Shown: in pieces, positions 49,152 through 58,192 of the stretch
Position numbering within the stretch: the stretch's first letter is position 1
Layout: each line of letters begins with the position of its first letter
DNA from: Oceanicoccus sagamiensis
GTDB lineage: Bacteria; Pseudomonadota; Gammaproteobacteria; Pseudomonadales; Dasaniaceae
Direction: 5' to 3'
Assembly: GCF_002117105.1 (NCBI RefSeq)
Contig: NZ_CP019343.1
Location: forward strand, 1,054,001 to 1,118,000
Length of the DNA stretch: 64,000 bases
Position numbers and translations under genes: made by a program
The notes under the pieces: model-generated
The model's input: the letters and a program-made list of their open reading frames with translations, nothing else
Database searches by the model: none
Told to the model about the DNA's origin: nothing

Positions 49152-51922
49152 GTGTACCCACTACAGCGACAAGCAGAACATGGTCGTTCAATAATCACTA
49201 AGGGCTACCAACGGTTAATTTACCGTTGGCTATGCTTGCTGCTGGGTGGATTATTATCCTGCGTTGTCAGCGCCAATGACCACGATAACGCCTATAACAG
49301 CGATGACTTACTCAATGACGATAATTTATTAATTGTCGATATGTACCTGGGTAAATATAAACTCGCTGAAAATATTTTTATCTACTCCTCCCCCGAAGCA
49401 ACTCTGGTGCCGCTGCAGCCATTATTCGACAGCATTGATTTTCCGATTGAAGTCGACCCGGTTGCACTTAAAGCTTATGGCTGGTTTTTTGATGAGAACA
49501 ACCTGTTTGACTTAAGCGTTTATGACCGAAGGTTGGTGTCAGGGGCCAAATAATTAGCATCCCTGAAAACGCCCTGATCGTCAGTGATGAGATTGACCTC
49601 TACGTCGATATTCAACAAATCAAACAATGGCTACCCATTAATATTGAAATAGAAACCAGCCGCCTGCGCTTGGTGGTTAGTGGTGAACAGCCACTGCCTT
49701 TGGAAAGGAAACTGGAACGAGAAAAAATGCGCGACCGGGCCTTGGGCGGCCCTGCACAAGAAGACCTGCCGACAATACCCGATCATTATGACTGGGTTGG
49801 CGAACCGATTGTCTATATGAACCTGGGCTATCAAACCCGCAACGAAGAAGTCGATAGCAGCAGTAAAAACAGTGATAGCTATTACACCGTGCAGGCCAGT
49901 GGTGATTTACTGGGAATGGAAAGCAGAATTTCACTGGCTAAATCCGCCTATGATAGCGAACACCGGGAAGTACTCACCTTTTATAAACGCCCGGATAGCC
50001 CTGATGAAAGTATGGCCGGCGGATTAAAATTTATGGCCGCCGGGGATATCTATGCCGTTTCAGATTCATTAATTTTTAGCGGCGGCGACGGCCTGGGTAT
50101 AGACCTGCAATTTGGTGAAGTCAGTAACAACGATAGCTTTGGCAAAAGAGTGATAGAAGGCGATGGCCCACCCAACTGGGAAGTAGAACTTTACCGCAAT
50201 GGCACCCTGTTAGATTTTCAAACCATCGGTAGCGATGGTCGCTACCGCTTTATCGATGTGCCAGTTGAATACGGTGACAATATTTTTGATATTCGTATTT
50301 TTGGCCCACAGGGTCAGAGCAGAAACAAGCGCGAGAGTATCAATGTCGGTAATGAAATGCAGGCCAAGGGTAAAACCGCGGTACGGCTAAGCTATACCGA
50401 CCTTGGTGAATCACTGATTGATGACAAGCCGGAGAATATAGTTGCGGATGACGGAACCATTATCGAACTGCGCGAACCCCCGGGCGATAAAAAAGCTTAC
50501 CTCAGTGTTAAACACGGGGTAACCGATTGGCTAGCCTTAGGGGCAGCCTTTGCCACACACGATAATGTTTTTGGCCAGGGTGAAGATAATCAATATACAG
50601 AACTTATTGTTATGGGTGCCTTCCCGGGCATTTCACTGGGCTTTAACCATGTCTCACAGGATGATGCAGGGGAAGCTTACCAACTCAGCGGCCAAACCCG
50701 GCTGGGTAATACCTCTCTTTCTTTTTTGCATAAAGACTTTGATGACTTTAGTAGTGATAGAAACCCCGGTGCCAACCTGGATACCGAAAGCGAAATTCGT
50801 ATCACCGGCACCTTCAACCCCCTCAGCGCTTTTTATGCCGGCGCCAACCCAATTTCCTATAGCCTTATCTATGATGATGAACAACGCGTTAATGGCTCAC
50901 AAATAGAAACCCTGGAAAACTTGCTTGGCTTCTCACTACTGGGGGGCCGTATGACCATCAACACCACCCATTCGGAGTTTAGTCAGTCCGAATCACGCAC
51001 GCTAGGCCGCACCAGCTACACCCGCGTAGCTGGCTACAACACCAGCATCCGGGCAGAAGTTAACTACCGTATTGACCCGGACGCAGAAGCCACCTCAGCA
51101 ACCGCCAATATTACCTGGCTGCCCACTCCCCATATTCGAACACAACTTGGGCTATTTAAAGACTTAAGTGATGACAGCTCCGACTCGGTAGATTTTACCG
51201 CCTCCTACTTATTAGACAAAGTGACTCTATCTGCCTCGGCCTTTGTTGTTGACGGTGGCGACAATGCACTCTTTTTAAGTGCTGAATTTTCTCTGGGCGC
51301 CGATAGTGGCAATAGCTGGTCCATTAGCGGCAAACCCCGCAGCCAAAACGGCAGGCTGAGAGCCAGAGTGTTCCTCGACAATGATCGCGACGGTATCTTT
51401 TCCGATGGTGACGACCCATTGTCCGGCGCCAGTTTTATTGGTCGCAGCGAATGGAAGCACCGCGAAACCGATGACTATGGTATCGCCTATCTCGATAACC
51501 TGAGTGTCGACGCACCACAAAGCTTTGGTCTTAATGAAAGCTCACTAAGCGACCCCTACTATAAATCTACCTTTGCCAAAAGCCATATCATCTCCCATGC
51601 TGGCGGCGTGCAAAAAATTGATATTGCGGTTATTAGCACCGTTGAAGCGGAAGGTAGCTTAAGTATTTCAAGAAAAGGAAAAATCGCTCCACTAGCGGGC
51701 ATACCGATTACCGTAAAAAATGCCGATGGCGATATTATTGCCAGCGCCATTACAGAGTTTGATGGTTTCTATGTTATCTCGGGACTGCCACCCGGGAACT
51801 ACCTATTATCGATGGACCAACAAGCGCTGCAACGATTTAAGTTATCGGCGATTGAAGATATCCCCTTTGTGGCCAATGCGGATGACGGGGTTGTTTATAT
51901 TGATGCGATTGTTTTGAGGTAA
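49152..51922 (+). pseudogene. Usher-like outer-membrane assembly protein, one apparent frameshift
   Basis: Two frames join into a protein of about 923 aa: signal peptide (CLLLGGLLSCVVSA), an N-terminal domain, a long beta-barrel with usher-like segments (VELYRNGTLLDFQTIGSDGRYRFIDVPVEYGDN, RIFGPQGQ) and a C-terminus with SdrD/carboxypeptidase-regulatory-like folds (FLDNDRDGIFSDGDDPL, GFYVISGLPPGNYLLSMD). The break is at a G4 run (49542-49545); one more base gives RLVSGGQIISIPENAL. The start is a GTG and uncertain. It would secrete and assemble the DUF4402 fibre. Confidence 0.83.
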
Positions 51923-52089
51923 CACAGCTACTGGGGCAGGTTCAGTCTGTCTTTATGCTTATTAGAGAAAGCCAGCAATAAAGTAAAGAGAGAAAAGTCC
52001 ACTTACTGAGTAACGGGTTTTTCAGTTTTCAGCAGTTTTCAGTGCCTGTCCTTGCAGCTAGCTTGTAGTTTGTCTGTCATTAGCTGTTA

Positions 52090-52392
52090 TCAAAGCTGTG
52101 AAATTCGCCTTTTTAAGCAGCACGCCTCAACCCAAATAACCACCAGAAAACAAACCACCGGAGCAAACTCTAACAAGCTTGAGAAATCAAAAAACCAGTA
52201 GTAAATACTATAAGCCACCAATAAAAACAGCATACCAATATATAATTTTTTATTGATCTTATAGGCCTTTAGCCTTAATGCCTCTTCGGCAGATAACGCC
52301 TCATCATCCAAAACTTTACGTAATGCATCTTTATTACCACTCACTGTGCTGCTGCTTTCGTCCTTAAGCACAGGAACATCCTCTTCAATCAT
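52090..52392 (-). CDS. Small membrane protein, last unit of the cassette array
   Basis: This 100-aa protein has an acidic N-terminus (MIEEDVPVLKDESSS), then two membrane segments (about residues 51-68 and 74-90) and a short basic end. It resembles no family I know. By size, topology and strand it fits the immunity-like genes of the array to its right, but I see no convincing toxin-tip remnant upstream. Confidence 0.65.
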   Translation of the reverse strand: MIEEDVPVLKDESSSTVSGNKDALRKVLDDEALSAEEALRLKAYKINKKLYIGMLFLLVAYSIYYWFFDFSSLLEFAPVVCFLVVIWVEACCLKRRISQL

Positions 52393-52948
52393 AAACCCAC
52401 CCTAATTTGGCAATGCCTTTTGCTCAAAAAACTACAATCTATTCCACTCGACGTCATTGCAAACCCTATGATTCAAGTATTTTTTATCAGGGTTTCGTCT
52501 ATTTATTATTCCCAGGAAAACTTCTAAAACTATGCAATAACTATTTATCAGATAGACAGCATTCCAATAGCCCCTTCAAATCACACCGTAATCTTCGAAA
52601 AACGATGGGCAGTTATTAAATATTCATAACAAGGAAGGAAAACCCCTATAGGTATCTATCTACCTTAGTAAGACACTTTAAACCGGAAATTCCCCACCTA
52701 TGAAAGTCGACAAAGAGCCAAAAAAATGAAAAAAATTGTAAATCAATCACGGAGCGTGTTTTTTGATGATCTTCTGGCTATAGAGAGAAAAGATATTGTT
52801 TTACATACCGTATAGAGCATTTCCTCGTCTGACGCTCTACTTAAGTATCACCTCCTATAACCAGACGATTGAGGCTAGGGGTTACTATCAAATACACACC
52901 GCTACAGAAATCATAAGCCTTTTTTGTACCAACGTACCACTAACGATA
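52393..52948. other. Spacer with possible gene remnant
   Basis: No full gene is present. At 52726-52815 (+) a 29-codon frame, MKKIVNQSRSVFFDD followed by LLAIERKDIVLHTV, looks protein-like. A 9-codon frame (MKVDKEPKK) precedes it at an ATGA overlap within A runs. It may be a remnant of a small gene. Confidence 0.3.
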
Positions 52949-53165
52949 TTGATAAACCAAACTGCCTAACTAACCGATCAATCAACCTGCTTGCCTATCG
53001 AGCCACGCGCTCGATGTATTCCTATATCTCCAGTACGGTTTTTCTTGTGTAATTTTCTATGACAAACATGTCATTAGTTAATACATGGCTTGACGTGCAT
53101 TAGTGGCTTTTGAAACCCCAGGCATGTGTTGTCATTCTTTGTCGGCGTCTGTCCTTATAGTTTCT
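52949..53165. repeat. 3' flank of the Y1 transposase unit, solo copy
   Basis: About 215 bases are nearly identical to the sequence after the transposase stop at 59245-59455 and 54570-54780. It starts at TGATAAACCAAACTGCC and includes the hairpin TCGAGC-CACGC-GCTCGA, then ends with CGGCGTCTGTCCTTATAG. No transposase coding sequence remains here beyond the last codons. Confidence 0.88.
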
Positions 53166-53198
53166 TTCTCTTATAGTTCTCTTATAGTTCTATATTAA

Positions 53199-53504
53199 TC
53201 ACCCAACATAAAATCTACTTAAAATCCCTAACCCAAACCCAAAACTAATGTTCATAAAATCATAGGGGCCAGACATAGTAATCCACCTTGACCATATGTA
53301 CTTATTTTCAAAATAAGAAAACACAAGAAAAGGAATGCTTACCAAAAAAAAGATTAAATAAAAATTATCTGTGAAATTCATCACCAACATAAAAAAACTA
53401 TCTGAGCTATCAGTGAAAAGCCTAAAAACAGCAAATACAGGAACAAAAACCACTAAACCAAATAAAAAATTCGGATGGCCAAACATATCTCCCTTTCTAA
53501 ACAT
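53199..53504 (-). CDS. Immunity-like membrane protein, paralogue of the 53727 gene
   Basis: This 101-aa protein has three membrane segments. It aligns over its whole length with the 53727-54032 product: MFRKGDMFGHPN/MFRSGDIWGFPN, ENKYIWSRW/ENKLIWSRW and PYDFMNISFGFGLGILS/PFDLMNISLGLLLGLLS. Its ATG overlaps the stop of a toxin-tip stub (53497-53592). Paired with that stub it reads as an immunity protein, which is inference. Confidence 0.75.
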   Translation of the reverse strand: MFRKGDMFGHPNFLFGLVVFVPVFAVFRLFTDSSDSFFMLVMNFTDNFYLIFFLVSIPFLVFSYFENKYIWSRWITMSGPYDFMNISFGFGLGILSRFYVG

Positions 53505-53592
53505 AAAACATTCTCCATAACCTCGATGAAGATTTTATCGACTTATTGTAAACAATTGATGGGAAATAGTTTTCCAAAATTAGCAAAACTTT
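53497..53592 (-). pseudogene. Displaced C-terminal tip stub (pairs with 53199 gene)
   Basis: Thirty-one codons read KVLLILENYFPS, IVYNKSIKSSS, RLWRMFYV and stop, overlapping the next ATG by 8 bases. The frame is cut at its 5' end exactly where the repeat AGTGCCTGTCCC begins. It aligns with the stub at 54025-54129 (LILENYFPS versus VILDNYFPS; both end in (F/V)YV). Confidence 0.7.
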
Positions 53593-53726
53593 GGGACAGG
53601 CACTCTCCCCCTCATTTCGCTCTCTCTCTGTCAGCTCAATTATTTATCCCTTCGGTGAGTACCTGTCCTGATGATTGTCCCTGTGGATTCTTTCTGTGTG
53701 AGCTGAGCCTATCCTAGCTACATCCT
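53593..53726. repeat. Hairpin repeat GGACAGGCACT ... GTACCTGTCC with trailing unit
   Basis: GGGACAGGCACTC (53593) and GAGTACCTGTCC (about 53659) are inverted arms. They are followed by TGTGGATTCTTTCTGTGTG and GAGCTGAGCCTATCCTAGC, a trailer also present at about 57640-57690. It separates two cassettes. Confidence 0.8.
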
Positions 53727-54032
53727 TTAACCTGGAAACATAATACTTAATAAACCAAGCAACAACCCTAAACTTATATTCATAAGATCAAACGGGCCAT
53801 TCATCCTAACCCACCTTGACCATATTAATTTATTCTCATAATACGCCGGTATAAGTACAATAACCCCCAACACCAAAAATACTAATGTAAAGCTTTCAGA
53901 GTAATCATGAACCCACTTGGCATCTTTTAAATAAGGGCCAAAAACATACCTAAAAAACAAAAAAGAAGGCGTAAAAATAGCCAGTCCTATAGCAATATTA
54001 GGAAAACCCCAAATATCTCCTGACCTAAACAT
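53727..54032 (-). CDS. Immunity-like membrane protein, paralogue of the 53199 gene
   Basis: This 101-aa protein has three membrane segments and is homologous to the 53199-53504 product along its length. Its ATG lies inside the last codons of a toxin-tip stub (54025-54129), as for its paralogue. A conserved stub plus downstream membrane gene in both copies indicates a two-gene module. Confidence 0.75.
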   Translation of the reverse strand: MFRSGDIWGFPNIAIGLAIFTPSFLFFRYVFGPYLKDAKWVHDYSESFTLVFLVLGVIVLIPAYYENKLIWSRWVRMNGPFDLMNISLGLLLGLLSIMFPG

Positions 54033-54129
54033 AAACTTTTCTCCAAGAGCTTTTATTGACTCTTTTTATAGCTGCGGTAGATGGAAAATAATTATCTAGA
54101 ATAACCTCTATAGCGATCAAACTGGAAAG
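54025..54129 (-). pseudogene. Displaced C-terminal tip stub (pairs with 53727 gene)
   Basis: Thirty-four codons read LSSLIAIEVILDNYFPS, TAAIKRVNKSSW, RKVYV and stop. The 5' end abuts AGTGTCTGTCCTTTCCAGT, the repeat that also starts the transposase unit. It is homologous to the stub at 53497-53592. Confidence 0.7.
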
Positions 54130-54864
54130 GACAGACACTTAAGAATTGTGTATGTCCTATGTCGACCTTAACCCCGTGCGTGCAGATATGGCTAAAACAC
54201 CCGAAGAATCAGACTACACTGCTATTCAAGAACGCATAAAGCCGCATTTTGATCTTCAACAAGCCATTCGCTCTCAAACTGGCAGCGAGGATTTACTGAG
54301 TTTTAATCATGACCTAAAACCCCTGCTCCACTTTGAGGGTAATATCACTCACGACAATCAAACAGGCATTTTATTCAGCTTTATCGATTATCTCGAACTG
54401 GTCGACTGGACCGGGCGCGCTATTGCTTTAAACAAACGGGGCGCTATTGCCAGCCATTTACCCAACATTCTCCAGCGGCTATCTATTAATCATAAAACCT
54501 GGCTCAGCAGTGCTACGCGGTTTGAAGCGTTGCATCGTCAGCGCTTTGGACGAAGGCGGCCAAAACTGATAAACCAAACTGCCTAACTAACCGATCAATC
54601 AACCTGCTTGCCTATCGAGCCACGCGCTCGATGTATTCCTATACCTCCAGTACGGTTTTTCTTGTGTAATTTTCTATGACAAACATGTCATTAGTTAATA
54701 CATGGCTTGACGTGCATTGGTGGCTTTTGAAACCCCAGGCATGTGTTGTCATTCTTTGTCGGCGTCTGTCCTTATAGTTTTACTTATAGTTTTTGTATAT
54801 GTTGCATCATTAACGCCATTAACTTGCACCTTTTCCAATCTGGTCGGTGCCTGTCCTTCTGGCT
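54129..54864 (+). mobile_element. Deletion derivative of the Y1 transposase unit
   Basis: It keeps the 5' flank (GGACAGACACTTAAGAATTG) joined directly to the last 145 codons of the transposase (54146-54586, from MSYVDLNPVRADM to the stop) and the whole 3' flank to 54864. It matches 58820-59541 nearly base for base (differences around 54668 and 54779). The His motif is missing, so it cannot encode active enzyme. Confidence 0.9.
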
Positions 54865-54888
54865 TTCATCCTTAGATCATTATAGTTT

Positions 54889-55140
54889 CTACTTCCAGCT
54901 CATCTTGCTTTTATTTTTGTATGCATAGATTATGAGGATGTCACAAAAAACATAGACAAGAACATTTACATAGAACCATATTGGACTTTGTTCTTTGTTA
55001 ACCACATCTCCACTTAAATATCGGCCAAACATTGCTATTTCACCAGAAATAAAACCTTCAGAAATAACGATAAGTGGGATCACAAAAAAAAGCGTCCAGA
55101 CTAAAAACGGAACCTTATTAAGATCTAACCTTAGTAGCAT
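54889..55140 (-). CDS. Immunity-like membrane protein of the long orphan cassette
   Basis: This 83-aa protein has two membrane segments (about 11-29 and 55-74). Its ATG lies two bases after the stop of the orphan tip at 55143, and its ribosome-binding site (AGGAG) is inside the tip gene's last codons. This tight coupling is typical of toxin-immunity pairs. The family is unknown. Confidence 0.7.
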   Translation of the reverse strand: MLLRLDLNKVPFLVWTLFFVIPLIVISEGFISGEIAMFGRYLSGDVVNKEQSPIWFYVNVLVYVFCDILIIYAYKNKSKMSWK

Positions 55141-55142
55141 TG

Positions 55143-56081
55143 TTATATATCTCCTAAATCACAACCCAAAACCCCTGCTGCGAATTCACTCATAGACTCT
55201 ACAGCCACCCCTGCCAAATGACCTATAACTGCGCCAAATACTACTGCACCTATACCACTAGCAGTACTACCCAGACCGGCCAATGTGGTTGAAAGTAACC
55301 CGCCAACCACCACACCCATAACAAGGGTCAATATCGCAAAGTTTGACGGAGAAATTTGCTCGTAGCATTTAGCTGCTATTTTTAACACCAATGTAATTGC
55401 ACTAACAACAGCACTAACACCACCAAGGGCTTTACCAATAACTTTGGCAGCAACTCTTTTGGCATTATCGGCATATGCCGCATCTGACATTACCCCAAGC
55501 CAACCAAGCGAACTAGATAACTCTTCTGCAGCCGAAGATGCAATGGCCATACCATCACTCCCCCACTAATCTTATACCCACCAGCCCCAGTCTCAGGGTC
55601 AACAATCGTATACCCAACCCCAGTCCACCCAGCATAAGTTATCGGATGCTGATGAACCGTAGCCACCATACCATTATTCACTTGGGCCAGTATTTCATCT
55701 TTAGTGCCTTGATCCACAGTCAGATCACTTAAGTAAGATAGATTATCTTGCGTAAACGTATAAACTCTTTGTCCTTGTTGGCCCGCTATAGCCAAAGCCT
55801 TAACTGCGGAGATGCCTTCAACTGGATCATCATCTGTAGAGAATAGTTGTTCCGGTATCAAATGCTCATAAGCAGAGTATGTAGCCCCCATCTGCTGATT
55901 AAAATCCCGCCACTTACCCTGACAATTACTCTTACACTCCGTTGAAAACTTCATGGAATCCATATCCATCAATAAACCAATCATCTCAACATTCGCCACC
56001 GTGCCCAATAACCCATTGGTCTTAGCATTGGTTTGGAAAGTACCGTAGCTGGGTTCCCTATAGTAAACAACATCTGAGCTT
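55143..56081 (-). pseudogene. Orphan C-terminal cassette of the transglutaminase-fold carrier, one apparent frameshift
   Basis: Bases 55563-56081 repeat 60598-61116 of the carrier gene (519 bases, nearly identical) without its N-terminus, beginning SSDVVYYREPSYG and reaching DPETGAGGYKISGG. After this junction the tip differs from the carrier's: DGMAIASSAAEE, then hydrophobic, Gly-rich segments (VMGVVVGGLLSTTLAGLG, GAVVFGAVIGHLAGVAVES), ending LGCDLGDI. A C5 run (55560-55564) breaks the frame; one more base joins YKISGG to SDGMAIASS. Its 5' end abuts the GGACAGACACT repeat. It looks like a silent replacement tip, perhaps membrane-active. Confidence 0.82.
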
Positions 56082-56090
56082 AACAAGAAA

Positions 56091-56206
56091 ACCAAAGGAC
56101 AGACACTCAACAATTGATCAATCTAGCTTCGAGTGCCTGTCCCTGAGGATTTTTTGAAACCCCAGGCATGTGTTATCATTCTTTGTCGGCGTCTGTCCTT
56201 ATAGTT
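56091..56206. repeat. Hairpin repeat plus transposase-flank fragment
   Basis: ACCAAAGGACAGACACTC at 56091, then GAGTGCCTGTCC (about 56131-56142), form inverted arms. They are followed by TTTTGAAACCCCAGGCATG and CGGCGTCTGTCCTTATAG, the same string that ends the transposase 3' flank. It separates two cassettes. Confidence 0.82.
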
Positions 56207-56409
56207 TTAATTAAGACAAATAGAAAAAGCCTCCTAACAACAGAAAGCGTTGTAAAACGCCTATTAAAATACCAAAAGGGTCCAAAAAAAAACGCCTCCC
56301 AATTCCAGGCAGCCCTAAATAAACGCCCCTCTTCAACTTCTTTAAAAACCTGAAGATAAAACTCCCTACTCGGACCCGACAACGCAGACTCATACAACTC
56401 TTTATTCAT
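56176..56409 (-). CDS. DUF2628-like small protein, C-terminus rewritten by the repeat
   Basis: The 77-aa product starts MNKELYESALSGPSREF and has the DUF2628-type motif FRAAWNWEAFFFGPFWYFNRRF, given here as AAWNWEAFFFGPFWYF. The last codons (IRTDADKE) come from the CGGCGTCTGTCC repeat, so the original C-terminus is lost. A short hydrophobic segment (RRLFLFVLIKTI) remains. It occupies an immunity-gene position in the array. Function unknown; probably truncated. Confidence 0.6.
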   Translation of the reverse strand: MNKELYESALSGPSREFYLQVFKEVEEGRLFRAAWNWEAFFFGPFWYFNRRFTTLSVVRRLFLFVLIKTIRTDADKE

Positions 56410-56510
56410 AACTTTAAAATCCACAAACAATTCTAACAAGCTGCATCAGGGACACCCTTAGACAAACCATACACTTATAGTTTCTTTTATAGTTTCTTCT
56501 TCAATCCTTT

Positions 56511-57003
56511 AATTCTTCCAGCCTTTTTTTAAACATTGAAATATCCCCCGATCTTATAGAAGCTGGATTAATTAGAAGACTCTTACCACGACTAAGAATA
56601 CAATAAATACCATTCACTTCAGTAATCAGACTTATATCAGAAAATCTTAAGGGTCGAGTCTCTTGCCATTCAGAAGAATGGATACCACTTTCATCTATAG
56701 ATAAGTCAATTAATATTGGGAACTTTTTCTTCTCGGTTAACTTACTAATATAAGCAAGCGCAAGATAATCAAAAAACCAACTCTAACTAGAATAAAGAGC
56801 AGTATAAGAATTGACATACAGATCACAAAAGAGTCTTGCGACCAGCCTGCTAAATATGATCTATAAGAAAATAGCGGCAATAAAAAAACAATTACACCAT
56901 AACCAAAACGGCTACCCATATTTTTTAGCTTCATTTCTAGCTTCAAATTCGAAAAATACGCACTACTATCAACTAAAAGTCTTAGTTTATCTCCTGTTTC
57001 CAC
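56511..57003 (-). pseudogene. Immunity-like membrane protein with PH-like C-terminus, one apparent frameshift
   Basis: From a GTG at 57003 (after GGGGG), METGDKLRLLVDSS leads into two membrane segments. The frame then stops after a T6 run (A6 at 56771-56776 on the plus strand). Adding one base continues as FFDYLALAYISKL, FPILIDLSIDESG, RPLRFSDISLI and GDISMFKKRLEELKD with a stop at 56511: about 163 aa in all. The second half resembles small bacterial PH-like/STM3941-type domains; that is a low-confidence recollection. It sits in an immunity-gene position. Confidence 0.65.
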
Positions 57004-57083
57004 TATACCCCCTTAAAATTTCATGATGAGCACTTCTTTGTGCCAGTATTTATAATTATATTTGCATAAAAAATAACTCAAAT

Positions 57084-57143
57084 AACTTGGACAGGCACTT
57101 ACCAATAGTTTAAATATTTGATCTTCTTATAAGTGTCTGTCCA
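57084..57143. repeat. Hairpin repeat copy
   Basis: GGACAGGCACTTA ... TAAGTGTCTGTCC are inverted arms separated by about 30 bases. It lies between two cassettes. Confidence 0.78.
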
Positions 57144-57191
57144 TATAGACATTCGATCAAAAGACCAACACCTAGGGGTAGACCAACTTAT

Positions 57192-57449
57192 TTATATATG
57201 AACAGGAGTTATATCTATAAAACTCCCATCTATTAAACTTGATACAAGCAAGCTCAATACAATATTTAAAAGTAAGACAAAAATCTTTTCTCCGAGAGAG
57301 AAACTCAACCATTTATTTATGTATAAAACAGGTAAACACCATATGCATAAACCTAAAATCCCTCCCATACTGTAGGGTATGATACCGGTAATGATTAATA
57401 AGAAATTAATCAATAATGCCGTTGATTCTTGATGATTCGGACCTTTCAT
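57192..57449 (-). CDS. Immunity-like membrane protein
   Basis: This 85-aa product (MKGPNHQESTALLINFLLII start) has three hydrophobic stretches. I start at the ATG at 57449 because it follows, after AGGT, the stop codon of a tip stub in another frame (57454-57546). Function is inferred from position only. Confidence 0.65.
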   Translation of the reverse strand: MKGPNHQESTALLINFLLIITGIIPYSMGGILGLCIWCLPVLYINKWLSFSLGEKIFVLLLNIVLSLLVSSLIDGSFIDITPVHI

Positions 57450-57453
57450 ACCT

Positions 57454-57546
57454 TTACCTTTTACAATTGGGGGAAGTCGCCCAAGCCGTGATAAGTGTCG
57501 CCGTGACAAGAGCGCCTATAACTGCAACTATAAACGCTATAAAAAA
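57454..57546 (-). pseudogene. Displaced C-terminal tip stub (pairs with 57192 gene)
   Basis: The frame FFIAFIVAVIGALVTATLI, TAWATSPNCKR, stop begins exactly at the repeat TGTCTGTCCTTTGG. It is membrane-like, and its end (TSPNCKR) recalls the carrier's own end (SIPSPNEC). Only four bases separate its stop from the next ATG. Confidence 0.6.
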
Positions 57547-57749
57547 CCAAAGGACAGACACTCAAAAAAAACCAAAAAACCAAAGGACAGACACTCAACA
57601 ATTGATCAATCTAGCTTCGAGTGCCTGTCCTTGTGGATTCTTTCCTTGTGGATTCTTTCTGTGTGAGCTGAGCCCATCCTAGCTACATCCTTTTAAAACC
57701 AAAGGACAGACACTCAACAATTGATCAATCTAGCTTCGAGTGCCTGTCC
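57546..57749. repeat. Tandem hairpin repeats (three copies)
   Basis: GGACAGACACTCAA occurs at 57552, 57584 and 57704. The last two are complete hairpins closed by TTCGAGTGCCTGTCC (ends 57630 and 57749) with the loop AACAATTGATCAATCTAGC. Between them lies the GTGGATTCTTTCTGTGTGAG trailer also seen near 53690. Confidence 0.88.
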
Positions 57750-57789
57750 CTGTGGATTCGACGAATTGGTAACAAAATACTGAAACTTC

Positions 57790-58083
57790 CTACCCATCAC
57801 TATTATCAAGAAATTTTCTAACCGATGAATTTATGACATACAAATATAAAACGTACCATACAGAGAAAAATAATAAGTATGCAACATAAGCAACCCACTC
57901 ACTCTTGTTAATAGGATCAAAAAAAGTAACAAAAAAAACCAGCCCTACACACAATGATAATATAGTTACCGCCAGCATTTTTCCGCCATAGTTGGTCTTT
58001 TTTACAACCTCCCATAAAAGCCTTTTTTTTTCTTTCTTCGATAACCCCTGAAATTTTTTATGACCATTTATTGAATAAAGCAC
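57790..58083 (-). CDS. Immunity-like membrane protein
   Basis: The product of about 97 aa starts at a GTG (MLYSINGHKKFQGLSKKEKK) preceded by GGAAGGAG. Two membrane segments follow (about 35-55 and 62-82). The ribosome-binding site lies within the last codons of a tip stub (58085-58192), whose TGA is one base before the GTG. No family recognised. Confidence 0.65.
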   Translation of the reverse strand: MLYSINGHKKFQGLSKKEKKRLLWEVVKKTNYGGKMLAVTILSLCVGLVFFVTFFDPINKSEWVAYVAYLLFFSVWYVLYLYVINSSVRKFLDNSDG

Positions 58084-58084
58084 T

Positions 58085-58192
58085 TCATGCTCCTTCCTTA
58101 CAAACAAAGCTATTCGTTATCTCTTCTCTAGTCTTTTCTAAAGTTTCATTAGCCGCATCTACAACAACACTCAACACAGCCACATATCCAAC
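58085..58192 (-). pseudogene. Displaced C-terminal tip stub (pairs with 57790 gene)
   Basis: Thirty-five codons read VGYVAVLSVVVDAANETLE, KTREEITNSFVCKEGA, stop. The 5' end abuts the repeat AGTGTCTGTCCTTTCCA. A hydrophobic start and amphipathic end fit a protein C-terminus. Confidence 0.6.

Noticed and set aside
56410-56480. Tip stub upstream of the DUF2628-like gene
   Set aside because: A frame ending LMQLVRIVCGF, stop, four bases before the ATG is possible, but other frames are equally open and it has no homologue in the array.
57013-57085. Tip stub upstream of the 57003 gene (ending HKEVLIMKF)
   Set aside because: The frame fits the stop-then-start pattern, but its composition is not protein-like enough to decide.
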